NCBI GenBank assembly: GCA_020851235.1
Contig: JADZDD010000004.1
Span: 167,292 to 231,291 of the forward strand
Origin: Burkholderiales bacterium
Lineage (GTDB): Bacteria > Pseudomonadota > Gammaproteobacteria > Burkholderiales > Casimicrobiaceae
DNA: 64,000 nt
Direction of reading: 5' to 3'
Shown: positions 49,691 to 63,932 of the stretch, one piece after another
Numbering within the stretch: position 1 is the stretch's first letter
How the letters are laid out: the number at the start of each line of letters is the position of its first letter
The notes under the pieces: generated by a model
Told to the model about the DNA's origin: nothing
Database searches by the model: none
The model's input: the letters and a program-made list of their open reading frames with translations, nothing else
Position numbers and translations under genes: made by a program

Positions 49691-51283
49691 TCACTCCCAC
49701 TCGATCGTCGCCGGCGGCTTCGCGGAGATGTCGTACACCACGCGGTTGAAGCCGCGCACCTCGTTGGTGATGCGGCTCGAAACGCGCGCGAGCAGTTCGT
49801 GCGGGAGCGGGGCCCAGTGCGCAGTCATGAAGTCGGTCGTCTGCACCGCGCGCAGCGCCACGGCGTTCTCGTAGGTGCGTCCGTCGCCCATCACGCCCAC
49901 ACTCTTCACCGGCAGGAACACGGCAAAGGCCTGCGAGGTCTTGTCGTACCAGCTCTTGCCGTCGGCATCGCGCGCGGCATGCAGTTCCTCGATGAAGATC
50001 GCATCGGCGCGACGCAAGAGATCGGCGCGTTCGCGCGTGACCTCGCCCAGGATGCGCACGCCGAGTCCGGGCCCGGGAAACGGGTGACGAAACACCATCT
50101 CGCGCGGAAGACCGAGTTCGAGGCCCAGTTCGCGCACCTCGTCCTTGAAAAGATCGCGCAACGGCTCGAGCAGCTCGAGGTGGAGCGTGTCGGGCAGTCC
50201 ACCGACGTTGTGATGCGACTTGATCGTGTGCGCCTTCTTGGTTGCCGCGCCTGCGCTCTCGATCACGTCGGGATAGATCGTTCCCTGGGCGAGCCACTTC
50301 ACGTTGGTGAGCTTCGCTGATTCGCGCTGGAATACATCGACGAAGAGGCGGCCGATGATCTTGCGCTTGGCTTCGGGATCGTCGATGCCCCGCAGCGCTT
50401 CCAGGAACTCGGCGCTGGCATCGACGTGGATCACCCGCACGCCGAGATTCTGCGCGAAGGTGCGCATCACCTGCTGCGCCTCGTTCAGGCGCAGCAGGCC
50501 GTGATCGACGAACACGCAGGTGAGACGATCGCCGATCGCACGCTGGATGAGCGCGGCCGCAACCGACGAGTCGACACCACCCGAGAGCCCGAGCAGCACC
50601 TCGTCGTCGCCCACCCGGGAGCGGATCGCGGCGATCGCCTCGCTCACGTAATCGTGCATGTTCCAGTCGTTGCCGATCCCGCAGATGTCGTGGGCGAAGC
50701 GGGCGAGGATCGCCATGCCTTGCGTCGTGTGCGTGACCTCGGGGTGGAACTGGACGGCGTAGAAGCGTCGCGACTCGTCGGCCATCGCGGCGATGTCGCA
50801 CGCGGCGGACGAGCCGATGCGGCTGAAGGACGGTGGCAGGGTGGTGACCTTGTCGCCGTGACTCATCCAGACGTCGAGCAAGCCGTGACCCTCGGCGTTG
50901 CGCCGATCCTCGAGATCGCGAAAGAGCGCGGAATGTCCGCGGGCGCGCACTTCGGCGTAGCCGAACTCGCGCACCGCACCGCGCTCGACACTGCCGCCGA
51001 GGGCGACCGCCATCGTCTGCATGCCGTAGCAGATGCCAAGGACCGGCACGCCTTGCGTCCAGACGGCAGCGGGTGCTCGCGGCGAGCCCGCGTCGGTCAC
51101 GCTGTCGGGCCCGCCGGACAGCACGATGCCGCGCGGTGCGTAGCTTCGCACGAACGCGTCGGACACATCGTACGGGTGGATCTCGCAGTACACGTGCGCC
51201 TCGCGCAGTCGTCGCGCGATGAGCTGCGTGTACTGCGCGCCAAAATCGAGGATCAGGATCTTCGGATGCGACGATGCGGCCAT
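49691..51283 (-). CDS. guaA: GMP synthase (glutamine-hydrolysing)
   Basis: A 530-residue bifunctional enzyme that aminates XMP to GMP. The N-terminal class I amidotransferase domain has [15 protein letters not shown], the nucleophile in GICYGMQ and the His-Glu pair in FHPEVTHT. The ATP pyrophosphatase domain has the PP-loop [16 protein letters not shown]. The C-terminal dimerisation domain ends [13 protein letters not shown], as in E. coli. The start at 51283 ([12 protein letters not shown]) is chosen from the domain start. The 3' end abuts the repeat array and integrase remnant, and the guaA 3' end is a known island integration site. The gene follows guaB in the same direction. Confidence 0.97.
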   Translation of the reverse strand: MAASSHPKILILDFGAQYTQLIARRLREAHVYCEIHPYDVSDAFVRSYAPRGIVLSGGPDSVTDAGSPRAPAAVWTQGVPVLGICYGMQTMAVALGGSVERGAVREFGYAEVRARGHSALFRDLEDRRNAEGHGLLDVWMSHGDKVTTLPPSFSRIGSSAACDIAAMADESRRFYAVQFHPEVTHTTQGMAILARFAHDICGIGNDWNMHDYVSEAIAAIRSRVGDDEVLLGLSGGVDSSVAAALIQRAIGDRLTCVFVDHGLLRLNEAQQVMRTFAQNLGVRVIHVDASAEFLEALRGIDDPEAKRKIIGRLFVDVFQRESAKLTNVKWLAQGTIYPDVIESAGAATKKAHTIKSHHNVGGLPDTLHLELLEPLRDLFKDEVRELGLELGLPREMVFRHPFPGPGLGVRILGEVTRERADLLRRADAIFIEELHAARDADGKSWYDKTSQAFAVFLPVKSVGVMGDGRTYENAVALRAVQTTDFMTAHWAPLPHELLARVSSRITNEVRGFNRVVYDISAKPPATIEWE

Positions 51284-51407
51284 GGTCGGTGACGTGCTCG
51301 GCAACGCACGAGGCCGGCGATGGCCGGCCTCGTGCAAGGCGCTCAGGTCGAGCGCCGGTATCGATGACGAATCGCCGCGGCCGCGATCGCCGCGACGCAC
51401 TCCTGTT

Positions 51408-52973
<1,566 letters not shown>

Positions 52974-53067
52974 TCACGGTCGCGTCGGGTTGACGATCGC
53001 CGGGGCGGCGCGCTACCGTGCGCCGGATGACGTGCGCGCGACGACGCGCACCGGAAGGAGCCTCTTC

Positions 53068-53556
53068 GTGACCGTCGAATCCCGCCTTCGATTCTTGCAC
53101 CGCTCGCGTGGCGCGCTGTTCGCGGCCTGTGCCGTGGCCTTGCTCTTCGCGAACCCTGCGGCCGCTGCACTGTACAAGTGGACCGACGCCAACGGTCGCG
53201 TCGTGTACTCCGACCAGCCGCCCGCCGGCAACGAGAAGTACGAGATCGTGGGTGGCGCCGCACCGCCGTCGAACCCCAACGCCGTCAAGGACCTCGCAGC
53301 GAAGGAAGCCGAGTTCCGGAAGCGCCAGACCGATGCCGCCAAGGCGGAGAAGAAATCCGACGCCGAGCGTGTCAAGCAGGCGAAGCTCAACGAAATGTGC
53401 GAGCGCGCACGCGCCAACGTCCGCACGCTCGCCGCCGAGCAGGTTGCGCTCGTGCGCCACAACGAGAAGGGCGAGGCGGTCCCGGTCGACGACGCCACGC
53501 GTCGCCGCGAGCGGGTCGAGGTCGAGGCGTGGATCAAGGCCAACTGCGGGGGCTAG
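53068..53556 (+). CDS. Exported DUF4124 domain protein
   Basis: A 162-residue protein with a signal peptide (GALFAACAVALLFANPAAA). It is followed at once by the DUF4124 motif ALYKWTDANGRVVYSDQPPA, then a charged helical region (KEAEFRKRQTDAAKAEKKSD). DUF4124 proteins are periplasmic, common in beta- and gammaproteobacteria, and of unknown role. The GTG at 53068 follows AAGGAG, and the open frame upstream is not used. The gene diverges from guaB and converges on ppiD. Confidence 0.88.
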   Translation: MTVESRLRFLHRSRGALFAACAVALLFANPAAAALYKWTDANGRVVYSDQPPAGNEKYEIVGGAAPPSNPNAVKDLAAKEAEFRKRQTDAAKAEKKSDAERVKQAKLNEMCERARANVRTLAAEQVALVRHNEKGEAVPVDDATRRRERVEVEAWIKANCGG

Positions 53557-53574
53557 CAGCACGCTCCTGACGAA

Positions 53575-53596
53575 ACGGGCGCCCGCGGGCGCCCGT
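53575..53596. terminator. GC-rich palindrome between convergent genes
   Basis: A perfect 22-bp palindrome, with ACGGGCGCC and GGCGCCCGT as stem arms around CGCG, sits between the DUF4124 stop and the ppiD stop. It can fold on either strand and is well placed as a bidirectional terminator, though without a clear T-run. Confidence 0.65.
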
Positions 53597-53618
53597 GTTG
53601 CTGCGACGGCGCAACGCG

Positions 53619-55526
53619 CTACCGCTTCTCGAGCTGCGCCTGGTTGATCTTGACTTCGGTCTTGGCGCGAAGGCTCGCAAGATACGCGTTGAAGACCTCA
53701 CGCCCCACCTCGCTTGCGAGCCGGCTCGACGCGGCGTCGACGCGTGACTTGTCGGCGACAGCCGGCGTTTCCACCTTCAGCACCCGCACGATCGAAAAGC
53801 CTCCTTGCTCGTTGGTGGCGCCGGTGTACGCGGGAAGCTTCTGCGGATCGACCATGAACACGCGATTGAGCACGGGAGGCGGCAGGCCGGGTTGGAACTG
53901 ACCGCGACCCACCGTGATCGGCTTGCCGAAGACGAGACCCAGGTCCTTGTCGGCCTTGCCGGCGACAAGCTCGGCAAGCTTCGCCTGCCCCGCCTTCTGC
54001 GCGAGTTCACTCGCGGCGCGGTGCACGAGCTGCTGGTGGATCTCGTTTTTCACTTCGTCGAAGGGACGCGGCGCGGCGGGCTTGTATTCGAGGACGCGCG
54101 CCGAGATGAGCGCGTTCGTCCCCACTTCGATCGCTTCGGTATTGCGCTTGCCCTGCACCGACTCGGGTGAGAACAGCGCTTCGACGAACTTGGCACTCCC
54201 GAGTCCGATCGCCTGCGCCTGCGCGCGGGTGACGAATCCCGGCGTCGTCTGAACCTTGAGGTCGAGCGCCTTGGCGGCACCCGCGAGGCTGTCCGCCTGC
54301 TCGTAGACGAGATTCTGGAACTGGTCGGCGGCGGCCGCGAATTTCTGCGCCGCCTTGTCCTTCTTGAGCTCGCCCTCGATCTGCGCACGCACTTCCTCGA
54401 ACGGTCGCGTGTGACCTGCGCGTTCGCCGGTGACCTTGATCACGTGCCAGCCGAACTCGGTTCGCACCGGCGGCAGGAGATCGCCGGTCTTGGCCGCGAA
54501 GACCGCGTCCTCGAAGGGCTTCACCATCGAGCCGCGACCAAAGCTGCCGAGATCACCTCCTTGCGCCGCAGAGCCCGGGTCCTTCGAATACTGCTTGGCG
54601 AGCTCGGCGAACTTCGTGGGATCGGCCTTCGCCTTGGCGTAGACCTCATCGGCGAGCTTCTTCGCCGCCGCGTTGGCATCGTCCTTGGCGTCCGCGGCAA
54701 CGGGAATGAGGATATGCGCGGCGGAGCGCTCTTCCGGCGCCGAATACTGCGCCGTGCTCGCGTCGTACTGCTTGCGCACCTCTTCCGGCGTCACCGTCAC
54801 CTGCGCCGAGAGCGCGTCAGGCGTGAGCAGCAGGTATTCGATCTTCGCCTGCTCGGGGACCTGGAATGCGGCGGGATTCTTGTCGTAGAACTCGCGGACC
54901 TGCGCGTCGTCGACCTTCACGTCCTTCAAGAACGGGTCGATCGGGATCGTGGCCAGCGCCACCTCGCGCTGCTGCTCGAGCAGGCCGACGAAACGCTCCG
55001 CGGACGAATGCGCAACGATCGTCGCCTGCGTGATCGCGTCCTGCACCGCCCCGGTGACGAGGTCCTCGCGCACGCGCTGCTCGAAATACGGGGCCGGCAT
55101 GTTCTGCGCGGCGAGGAACATGCGATAGCGATCGTTGTTGAAGTGACCGTCGACCTGGAACGTCGGGATCGAAGCGATGTATTGCTGCAATTGCGCATCG
55201 GAAACCCGGAATTTCTCTTCGCGTGCCTTGTTCGACACCAGCCTCTGGTTGATGAGGTTGTCGAGGAGCGCGAAGCGGACGTCGGGATTGTCGAACATCC
55301 TGGAGTCGAAATTGGCACCCATCTGGCGGCGCAGCGCCTCGGTCTGCTCGCGGATCGCGTCGTTGAATTCGTTGTCGGTGATCTTGTCGCCCGCGACCGT
55401 GGCCACGACGCCTTCCAGGCTTCGACCGCCGAAGTAGAAGTCGACGCCGAAGAAGGCGAACGGAACCATCAGCAGGAAGAGGATGAATTGCGCGGTGCGC
55501 TTGTGCTTGGTGACGAGATCGAACAT
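53619..55526 (-). CDS. ppiD: PpiD-type periplasmic peptidyl-prolyl isomerase/chaperone
   Basis: A 635-residue inner-membrane-anchored folding factor. A single helix lies at the N-terminus (FILFLLMVPFAFFGVDFYF). A SurA-like chaperone region has ITDNEFNDAIREQTEALRRQ. A parvulin domain spans about residues 265-365 (AAHILIPVA, ELAKQYSKDPGSAAQGGDLG, RTEFGWHVIKVTG), followed by a further chaperone region. It helps outer-membrane proteins as they leave the Sec channel. Its position after hupB and the tRNA genes is the usual betaproteobacterial context. Confidence 0.93.
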   Translation of the reverse strand: MFDLVTKHKRTAQFILFLLMVPFAFFGVDFYFGGRSLEGVVATVAGDKITDNEFNDAIREQTEALRRQMGANFDSRMFDNPDVRFALLDNLINQRLVSNKAREEKFRVSDAQLQQYIASIPTFQVDGHFNNDRYRMFLAAQNMPAPYFEQRVREDLVTGAVQDAITQATIVAHSSAERFVGLLEQQREVALATIPIDPFLKDVKVDDAQVREFYDKNPAAFQVPEQAKIEYLLLTPDALSAQVTVTPEEVRKQYDASTAQYSAPEERSAAHILIPVAADAKDDANAAAKKLADEVYAKAKADPTKFAELAKQYSKDPGSAAQGGDLGSFGRGSMVKPFEDAVFAAKTGDLLPPVRTEFGWHVIKVTGERAGHTRPFEEVRAQIEGELKKDKAAQKFAAAADQFQNLVYEQADSLAGAAKALDLKVQTTPGFVTRAQAQAIGLGSAKFVEALFSPESVQGKRNTEAIEVGTNALISARVLEYKPAAPRPFDEVKNEIHQQLVHRAASELAQKAGQAKLAELVAGKADKDLGLVFGKPITVGRGQFQPGLPPPVLNRVFMVDPQKLPAYTGATNEQGGFSIVRVLKVETPAVADKSRVDAASSRLASEVGREVFNAYLASLRAKTEVKINQAQLEKR

Positions 55527-55642
55527 GGACGATTCTTGGCTGGCGAGCGAAGGGACCTGCGGCGCGGGGGCGGCGCCTCGAGCCTTGGCCGGCCGCGCTC
55601 ACTCGGGGCGGTGGAAGTTGGCTAACTGTTTGTTTTGACGAA

Positions 55643-55648
55643 ATTATA
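55643..55648 (-). promoter_or_regulatory. ppiD -10 promoter candidate
   Basis: A minus-strand TATAAT lies about 115 bases before the ppiD ATG, in an AT-rich patch between ppiD and corC. No good -35 is visible, so it is a candidate only. Confidence 0.4.
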
Positions 55649-55728
55649 CATGGCGTGCTCGGGAGCGGGCGGGCGGCGGAGCGCTGGCGCGCGGGCCCAC
55701 GCGACGCGCGGTGCGCATGCGCCGCCTG

Positions 55729-57033
55729 TCAGCCGTCGTTCTCGGCGACGGGCTTGGGCAGGGGAATCGCCAGCACCTTGTCGATCTTCTTGCCGTCCAT
55801 GTCGACGACCTCGAAGCGCCAGCCGCCCCACTCGACCGCCTCGCCTTCGCGCGGCAGGTGCCCGGTCAGCAGCATGAACAGGCCGCCCAGCGTGTGATAG
55901 CGACCGCGCTTCTCGTCGGGAAGTTCAGCCAGGGCGAGGCGATCCTTGAGTTCGACCAGCGGAATGAGTCCATCGAGGAGCCAGGAACCGTCGTCGCGCT
56001 GCACCGCCCATGCGGTCTCCGGATCGCGCGGCTGGAATTCGCCCGTGATCGCCTCGACGAGGTCTTGCAAGGTGACGATGCCGAGAATCTCACCGTACTC
56101 GTCGACGACGAACGCGACCTGGCCGTCGGAGGATCGGAAGTGGTCGAGCAGTTCCATGCCGGTGACGGTCTCGGGCACGTACAGCGGAGTGCGCAGGTCC
56201 TTGGTGAGGTCCGGCCGCTCGCCTCGAGCCATGCGCGCGAGGAGACGGCGCGCCGTCAGTACACCCAGGATATCGTCGAAGCCACCGCGCACCACCGGGA
56301 AGCGCGCATGATCGGAGGTCTCGATGATGCGCAGCGTTTCCTCGAACGGGGCGTCCACGTCGAGCGTCACGACGTCGCCGCGCGGCACCATCAGCGAACT
56401 GATCTGCCGGTCGTCGAGGCGGAACACGTTGCGCAGCATCGTGTGCTCGTGCGTCTCGATGACGCCTGCGCTGCGACCCTCGGCCAGGACGGCGTGGATC
56501 TCCTCCTCGGTCACCGGCGCGCCGGTCCGTTCGGTGACGCCGACCACGCGCAACAGCGCCTTGGTCGACTCGGTGAGCAACCACACGAAAGGTTTCGTCG
56601 CGGTCGCGAGCCAGCCGATCGGTTGCGCGACGAGGCGCGCGATCGCCTCCGGGTTCGTCTGGCCGAGCCTCTTGGGCACGAGTTCACCCAGGACGATCGA
56701 GAAGTACGTCACGACGATGACGACCAGCGCCGTCGCGGCGTGCTGCGCGAAGCGTGGCGAGGCGCCCAGGGTGGTGAGCCACACCGCGAATGGCTCGGCA
56801 AACGCGGCCTCCCCGACGATCCCGTTCAGGACACCAATCGACGTGATCCCGATCTGGATCGTCGACAGGAATCGCGTCGGATCCTCGCCCAGTCGTGCCG
56901 CGGCGATCGCCGCCGAATCTCCCGCGTCGATGAATTTCTGCAAGCGGGCCTTGCGCGCGGTGACGAGCGCGATCTCCGACATCGCGAAGAGGCCGTTGAA
57001 GACGACGAGGAGAAGCAGGACCGCTACTTCCAT
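55729..57033 (-). CDS. CorC/HlyC-family (CNNM-like) transporter
   Basis: A 434-residue protein. The N-terminal DUF21 domain has four membrane segments (VAVLLLLVVFNGLFAMSEIA, STIQIGITSIGVLNGIVG, VVIVVTYFSIVLGELVPKRL). A CBS pair has SSLMVPRGDVVTLDVDAPFE and VAFVVDEYGEILGIVTLQDL. The C-terminal CorC_HlyC domain has YHTLGGLFMLLTGHLP. Members mediate or control magnesium and related cation export. It lies between tRNA-Asp and ppiD, in the same direction. Confidence 0.9.
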   Translation of the reverse strand: MEVAVLLLLVVFNGLFAMSEIALVTARKARLQKFIDAGDSAAIAAARLGEDPTRFLSTIQIGITSIGVLNGIVGEAAFAEPFAVWLTTLGASPRFAQHAATALVVIVVTYFSIVLGELVPKRLGQTNPEAIARLVAQPIGWLATATKPFVWLLTESTKALLRVVGVTERTGAPVTEEEIHAVLAEGRSAGVIETHEHTMLRNVFRLDDRQISSLMVPRGDVVTLDVDAPFEETLRIIETSDHARFPVVRGGFDDILGVLTARRLLARMARGERPDLTKDLRTPLYVPETVTGMELLDHFRSSDGQVAFVVDEYGEILGIVTLQDLVEAITGEFQPRDPETAWAVQRDDGSWLLDGLIPLVELKDRLALAELPDEKRGRYHTLGGLFMLLTGHLPREGEAVEWGGWRFEVVDMDGKKIDKVLAIPLPKPVAENDG

Positions 57034-57099
57034 GCGCAGCGCGTGGTGCGGCGATCGGAGGGCCGAGCGCCGCGGGTCGAGCGGAAGGAAACGAGGTGT

Positions 57100-57176
57100 T
57101 GGCGGAGTGGACGGGACTCGAACCCGCGACCCCCGGCGTGACAGGCCGGTATTCTAACCAACTGAACTACCACTCC
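57100..57176 (-). tRNA. tRNA-Asp (GTC)
   Basis: A 77-nt cloverleaf. Acceptor arms GGAGTGG and CCACTCC pair perfectly. The anticodon arm CCGGC-CTGTCAC-GCCGG gives anticodon GTC, and the T arm GCGGG-TTCGAGT-CCCGT is standard. A discriminator G is followed by an encoded CCA. It lies 88 bases downstream of tRNA-Val, probably in the same transcript. Confidence 0.97.
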
Positions 57177-57264
57177 GACGGCGCGGCGCGAACGCCACGA
57201 CGCTAGGCAAGACATGCTGCTGCAGCGGCGGCGATGCATCCCACGGTGCAACGCGCCGGCGAAC

Positions 57265-57340
57265 TGGTGGGTGCTGAGAGGCTCGAACTCCCGACATTCG
57301 CCTTGTAAGGGCGACGCTCTACCAGCTGAGCTAAGCACCC
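57265..57340 (-). tRNA. tRNA-Val (TAC)
   Basis: A 76-nt cloverleaf. Acceptor arms GGGTGCT and AGCACCC pair. The anticodon arm TCGCC-CTTACAA-GGCGA gives anticodon TAC. The T arm GGGAG-TTCGAGC-CTCTC has one G-U pair. Discriminator A and an encoded CCA are present. It lies 83 bases after the hupB stop. Confidence 0.97.
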
Positions 57341-57423
57341 TTGCTTCAATGCTCTGGCGCGTGCTGCCGCCCGCGCGCCGGTTGCAGCCTTCTGGATCCG
57401 CCACGCCGGCCGCGCGAAGTCCT

Positions 57424-57696
57424 CTAGTTTAGCGCATCCTTGAGGGCTTTTCCAGCACGGAACTTCGGGACTCTCGCTGCCTCGATCGCGATCGGTTCGT
57501 TGGTGCGCGGGTTGCGTCCTGCGCGGGGCTTGCGCTTGCCGACATAGAACGAGCCGAAGCCCACCAGCGTGACCATGGAACCCTGCTTCAACGAGCCGCT
57601 GATGGCGTCGACGGTAGCATCGAGCGCGCGGCCGGCAGCCGCCTTGGAAATATCGGCGTGCTTGGCGATGGCGTCGATCAGTTCGGATTTATTCAC
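57424..57696 (-). CDS. hupB: DNA-binding protein HU-beta
   Basis: A 90-residue HU protein. It begins (G)[19 protein letters not shown], continues with [20 protein letters not shown] and has the DNA-arm motif [10 protein letters not shown], ending [12 protein letters not shown]. It is a histone-like dimer that bends and compacts DNA. The GTG at 57696 is chosen because AAGGGGAAG precedes it and the length equals the family norm. A strong promoter lies upstream. The gene follows lon and precedes two tRNA genes. Confidence 0.96.
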   Translation of the reverse strand: MNKSELIDAIAKHADISKAAAGRALDATVDAISGSLKQGSMVTLVGFGSFYVGKRKPRAGRNPRTNEPIAIEAARVPKFRAGKALKDALN

Positions 57697-57775
57697 AACA
57701 CTTCCCCTTATCAAACGAATGGCACCGAAGGGTCCGGATGCATCTCGTCGCGACGATCACTGCATCGGAACAGTG

Positions 57776-57804
57776 TTTATAGCTTCGCCGATATGCGAGG
57801 TCAA
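57776..57804 (-). promoter_or_regulatory. hupB promoter
   Basis: On the minus strand TTGACC (57799-57804), a 17-base spacer and TATAAA (57776-57781) make a near-consensus sigma-70 promoter 80 bases before the hupB GTG. It is the best promoter match I found in the window. Confidence 0.8.
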
Positions 57805-57991
57805 GAATGTTCGCGCCGCGTCGCACTCGCGTCTTCGCACGCAGGCGCGGCACTTGCCTCGCGTCATCCGCGAAGTAGCGCGCGCACGTGCTTGATGCCG
57901 CGACGTTAGTCGCGGTGGCGGCGGCCCGTGGGTCCACGCCACGCGACGCGCGGCACGCTTCGTGCGTGCGCGTGCTGCACCGCGGCGTGCG

Positions 57992-60439
<2,448 letters not shown>

Positions 60440-60544
60440 GGGGCAGCCTTCGCAAGGAAACCAAGTCGGAAAATGGGGGTCCGCGCCGGGCGTGTCAAGG
60501 CGCCGTGCGGGGCGTGAAGCCGAAAGCCCTGCAACTACAGGGAC

Positions 60545-61810
60545 TTAGGAGTGTGCGGCGACCTTGGGCGGGTCGGCGAACATGAGCAGCGGCTTGCCGT
60601 CGTGGGTGATCGCCGACTCGTCCACCACCACCCGGGTGAGGTTGGCGAGCGAAGGCAGATCGTACATCACGTCGAGGAGGACCTGCTCCAGGATCGAGCG
60701 CAGGCCGCGCGCCCCCGTCTTGCGGGCCAGGGCCTTGCGCGCGATGGCGCGCAGCGCCGGCTCGCGGATCTCGAGTTCGACGCCTTCCATGCGAAACATC
60801 TTCTGGTACTGCTTCAGGAGCGCATTCTTCGGCTCGACCAGGATCTCGATCAGCGCGGCCTCGTCGAGTTCGTCGAGCGTGGCTGCCACCGGCAAGCGCC
60901 CCACGAACTCCGGGATGAGCCCGAACTTGATGAGATCCTCGGGTTCGGCACTGCGCAGCAGCAGCGTGATGCTCTTGCGATCGTCGGGGCTCGCGACCTC
61001 GGCGCCGAAGCCGATGCCCGTCTTGGCGGTGCGCTGGCGGATGATCTTGTCGAGCCCGTCGAAGGCGCCGCCGCAGATGAACAGGATGTTGGTCGTGTCG
61101 ACCTGGACGAACTCCTGGTTCGGATGCTTGCGCCCCCCCTGCGGAGGCACCGACGCCATCGTGCCCTCGATGAGCTTCAACAGCGCCTGCTGCACCCCCT
61201 CGCCCGACACGTCCCGCGTGATCGACGGGTTATCGCTCTTGCGCGAGATCTTGTCGATCTCGTCGATGTACACGATCCCGCGCTGCGCCTTCTCGATGTC
61301 GTAGTCGCACTTCTGCAGGAGCTTCTGGATGATGTTCTCGACGTCCTCGCCGACGTACCCCGCTTCGGTCAGCGTGGTGGCATCGGCGATGACGAAAGGC
61401 ACGTCGAGCAGGCGCGCGAGCGTCTGGGCAAGCAACGTCTTGCCCGAGCCCGTCGGCCCGATCAGCAGGATGTTCGACTTGGTGAGTTCGACCTCGTCCT
61501 CCTTGACGCCGACCTCGAGCCGCTTGTAGTGGTTGTAGACTGCAACCGAGAGGATCTTCTTGGCGAATTCCTGGCCGATGACGTACTGATCGAGACTCTG
61601 GCGAATCTCGCGCGGGGTCGGCAGCTTGCTGCGCGCACCGGGCGCGGCCTCGGTTCCGGCACCCTCCTCGCGGATGATGTCGTTGCACAGCTCGATGCAC
61701 TCGTCGCAGATGAACACCGACGGCCCGGCGATGAGCTTGCGCACCTCATGCTGGCTCTTGCCGCAAAACGAGCAATACAGAAGTTTGTCGCCGGAAGTCT
61801 TTTCGGCCAT
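60545..61810 (-). CDS. clpX: ClpX unfoldase subunit of the Clp protease
   Basis: A 421-residue AAA+ protein. The N-terminal zinc domain has CSFCGKSQ and [10 protein letters not shown] as the two cysteine pairs. Walker A is [15 protein letters not shown], Walker [16 protein letters not shown], and the pore loop is in the GYVGEDVEN segment. It unfolds tagged substrates and feeds them to ClpP, which it contacts through an IGF-like loop (here [10 protein letters not shown]). It lies 43 bases downstream of clpP. Confidence 0.98.
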   Translation of the reverse strand: MAEKTSGDKLLYCSFCGKSQHEVRKLIAGPSVFICDECIELCNDIIREEGAGTEAAPGARSKLPTPREIRQSLDQYVIGQEFAKKILSVAVYNHYKRLEVGVKEDEVELTKSNILLIGPTGSGKTLLAQTLARLLDVPFVIADATTLTEAGYVGEDVENIIQKLLQKCDYDIEKAQRGIVYIDEIDKISRKSDNPSITRDVSGEGVQQALLKLIEGTMASVPPQGGRKHPNQEFVQVDTTNILFICGGAFDGLDKIIRQRTAKTGIGFGAEVASPDDRKSITLLLRSAEPEDLIKFGLIPEFVGRLPVAATLDELDEAALIEILVEPKNALLKQYQKMFRMEGVELEIREPALRAIARKALARKTGARGLRSILEQVLLDVMYDLPSLANLTRVVVDESAITHDGKPLLMFADPPKVAAHS

Positions 61811-61853
61811 TCAACCACCGATCCTGGGTGCCTCGGGAGGCGTCCTGGGAACT

Positions 61854-62507
61854 CTACGCGCCGGAAACCCGATTCTGCAAGACCTTGTCGATGATACCGT
61901 ACTCCTGCGCGGCATCCGCCCAGAGGAAATTGTCGCGGTCGTGGTCGCGTTCGACCTGCTCCGGCGTGCGTCCGGTGAAACCCGCCATCAGGGTGATGAA
62001 GCGGTGCTTGAGGTCGATCACGTACTGCGCGTGGCGCTCGATATCGGAGACCTGCCCCTGGAATCCACCCGAGGGCTGATGGATCATGATCGTCGAATTC
62101 GGCAGCGCGAAGCGCTTCCCCTTCGCGCCGGCCGCGAGCAGGAACGCGCCCATGCTCGCCGCCATCCCCACGCACAGCGTCGACACGTCGGGTTTGATGA
62201 ACTGCATCGTGTCGAAGATCGCCATCCCCGCCGATACCGAGCCGCCGGGCGAGTTGATGTAGAAGTGGATGTCCTTGTCCGGATTCTCCGATTCGAGGAA
62301 GAGCATTTGCGCGACGATGAGGTTGGCGGTGACGTCGTTCACCGGCCCCACGAGAAAGACGACGCGCTCCTTCAGCAGTCGCGAGTAGATGTCGTACGCG
62401 CGCTCGCCCCGCCCGCTTTGTTCGATGACCATCGGCACGAGGCCCAGGGCGGTGGGGTCGGGGTGCAGGCCTTGCAGGTTGGCGGAAATCACGGATCGCA
62501 TCCTCAA
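61854..62507 (-). CDS. clpP: ClpP proteolytic subunit
   Basis: A 217-residue serine protease of the Clp complex. The catalytic triad is serine in [11 protein letters not shown], histidine in IMIHQPSGG and aspartate in [30 protein letters not shown] and [17 protein letters not shown] are family hallmarks. The start may be the ATG at 62507 or the one two codons later. It follows the trigger factor gene by 87 bases and precedes clpX, the standard tig-clpP-clpX order. Confidence 0.98.
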   Translation of the reverse strand: MRMRSVISANLQGLHPDPTALGLVPMVIEQSGRGERAYDIYSRLLKERVVFLVGPVNDVTANLIVAQMLFLESENPDKDIHFYINSPGGSVSAGMAIFDTMQFIKPDVSTLCVGMAASMGAFLLAAGAKGKRFALPNSTIMIHQPSGGFQGQVSDIERHAQYVIDLKHRFITLMAGFTGRTPEQVERDHDRDNFLWADAAQEYGIIDKVLQNRVSGA

Positions 62508-62594
62508 AGGGGTTCGGGAACGGGCGCGGGTCCACGCGCGCGCGGGACGGCGCGACGCGACGGGCGCGAAGCGCTCGCCCGGGTGTGGTTCGGG

Positions 62595-63911
62595 CTAGGC
62601 GCGCCCGGGCGTGCCGACGACCTCCTCGAACGAGGCGGGCACGTCCTTCACCTGCGCCTTGCCGAGGACCCATTCGACGACATTGTGTTCGACGGCGAGG
62701 TTCTCGAAGTCGGCCAGGCGCTCGGGCTTCTCGTAGTGCCAGCGCACGACCGCCTCGGGCTGCTCGTAGGTCTGCGCGAGCTCGCGCACCATCGCCTTGA
62801 CCTGCTCGGGCTTGGCCTCCAGGTTCTCGTTGCGCACGAGCTCACCGAGAATGAGGCCGAGCGCGACGCGGTCCTCGGCCTGCTTCTCGAACATCGTGGG
62901 CTCGAGCTTGATGTCCTCGGGCTTCATGCCCTGCTGCTGGAGTTGGCCCGCCATGCGGCGCATGAGTTGCTGGACCTCGCCTTCGACCAGCGACTTGGGG
63001 AGCGTCAGGGTCGCCGCCTCGCGCAGCACGCGCATCGCCTGATCGCGCAGGAGTGCCGCGATCTTGCGCTTGAGCTCGAGCTTGAGATTGCTCTCGACCT
63101 CCGCAAAGAGATCGTCGACCTTGCCGGACTTGATGCCGAACGCCGTGGCGAAGGCGCCGTCGAGCGGCGGAATGTCGGGCCGCGCGACGTCCTTGACGGT
63201 GAGCTCGAAGCGAGCCGTCTTGCCGGCGACTTCCTTGCCGTGATAGTCGGCGGGAAAGGCGAGGTCGAACGTCTTCTGCTCGCCCGCGCGCATGCCGGTG
63301 ACCGCGGTTTCGAACTCCGGCAGCATGCGCTTTTCGCCCACCACGATGTCGAAGTCCGTGGCCTGGCCGCCGGCAAACGGCACCCCGTCGATGGTGCCGG
63401 CGAAGTCGACCTTCACCCGATCACCCGCCGTGGCGCCGTCGGGCGCCGGATGGAACGTGGCCCGCTGGCGGCGCAGCACGTCCATCGTGCGTTCGACGTC
63501 GGCCGCGGTCACTTCGACCTGGGGCCGTTCGATCGACGCCGCGGCGATGTCGCCCAGCGTGATCTCCGGATACACCTCGAACACGGCCGAGAATTCGAGT
63601 GCGGTGTCGGCCGCGCTGGGACTCGCCGCGGGCTCGATGCGCGGATAGCCCGCGATGCGCAGGTTCTGCTCGCGAACGGCATCGGCGAAGCTCGCCTGCA
63701 CCGCGTCGCTGATGACGTCCGAGCGGACCTGCGAGCCGTACTGCTGCGCCACCATCTTGAGCGGCACGTGGCCCGGACGAAAGCCCGGCACCTTGACGGT
63801 CCGCGCGAGGCGGGCGAGCCGCTTGCTGACCTCGCCTTCGATCTGCGCGAGGGGAACGGCGACGTTCAGGCGACGCGAGAGCTCGCCCAGATTCTCCAAC
63901 GTGCTTTGCAT
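62595..63911 (-). CDS. tig: Trigger factor
   Basis: A 438-residue ribosome-bound chaperone and prolyl isomerase. The ribosome-binding signature is in VKVPGFRPGHVPLKMV (G-F-R-x-G-x-x-P) near residue 38. The FKBP-like domain runs from GDRVKVDFAGTIDGVPFAGG to about residue 245. The C-terminal helical cradle follows (PKSLVEGEVQQLMRRMAGQL, KPEQVKAMVRELAQTYEQPE). It protects nascent chains as they emerge from the ribosome. It heads the clpP-clpX-lon run. Confidence 0.98.
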   Translation of the reverse strand: MQSTLENLGELSRRLNVAVPLAQIEGEVSKRLARLARTVKVPGFRPGHVPLKMVAQQYGSQVRSDVISDAVQASFADAVREQNLRIAGYPRIEPAASPSAADTALEFSAVFEVYPEITLGDIAAASIERPQVEVTAADVERTMDVLRRQRATFHPAPDGATAGDRVKVDFAGTIDGVPFAGGQATDFDIVVGEKRMLPEFETAVTGMRAGEQKTFDLAFPADYHGKEVAGKTARFELTVKDVARPDIPPLDGAFATAFGIKSGKVDDLFAEVESNLKLELKRKIAALLRDQAMRVLREAATLTLPKSLVEGEVQQLMRRMAGQLQQQGMKPEDIKLEPTMFEKQAEDRVALGLILGELVRNENLEAKPEQVKAMVRELAQTYEQPEAVVRWHYEKPERLADFENLAVEHNVVEWVLGKAQVKDVPASFEEVVGTPGRA

Positions 63912-63932
63912 GGTGCGGATCCTGGAATTCTC

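Noticed and set aside
49691..49720. A distal copy of the guaA 3' end as an island border within the window
   Set aside because: Scanning 40-49 kb by eye for the terminal guaA sequence gave no convincing direct repeat, so no attachment-site pair is claimed.
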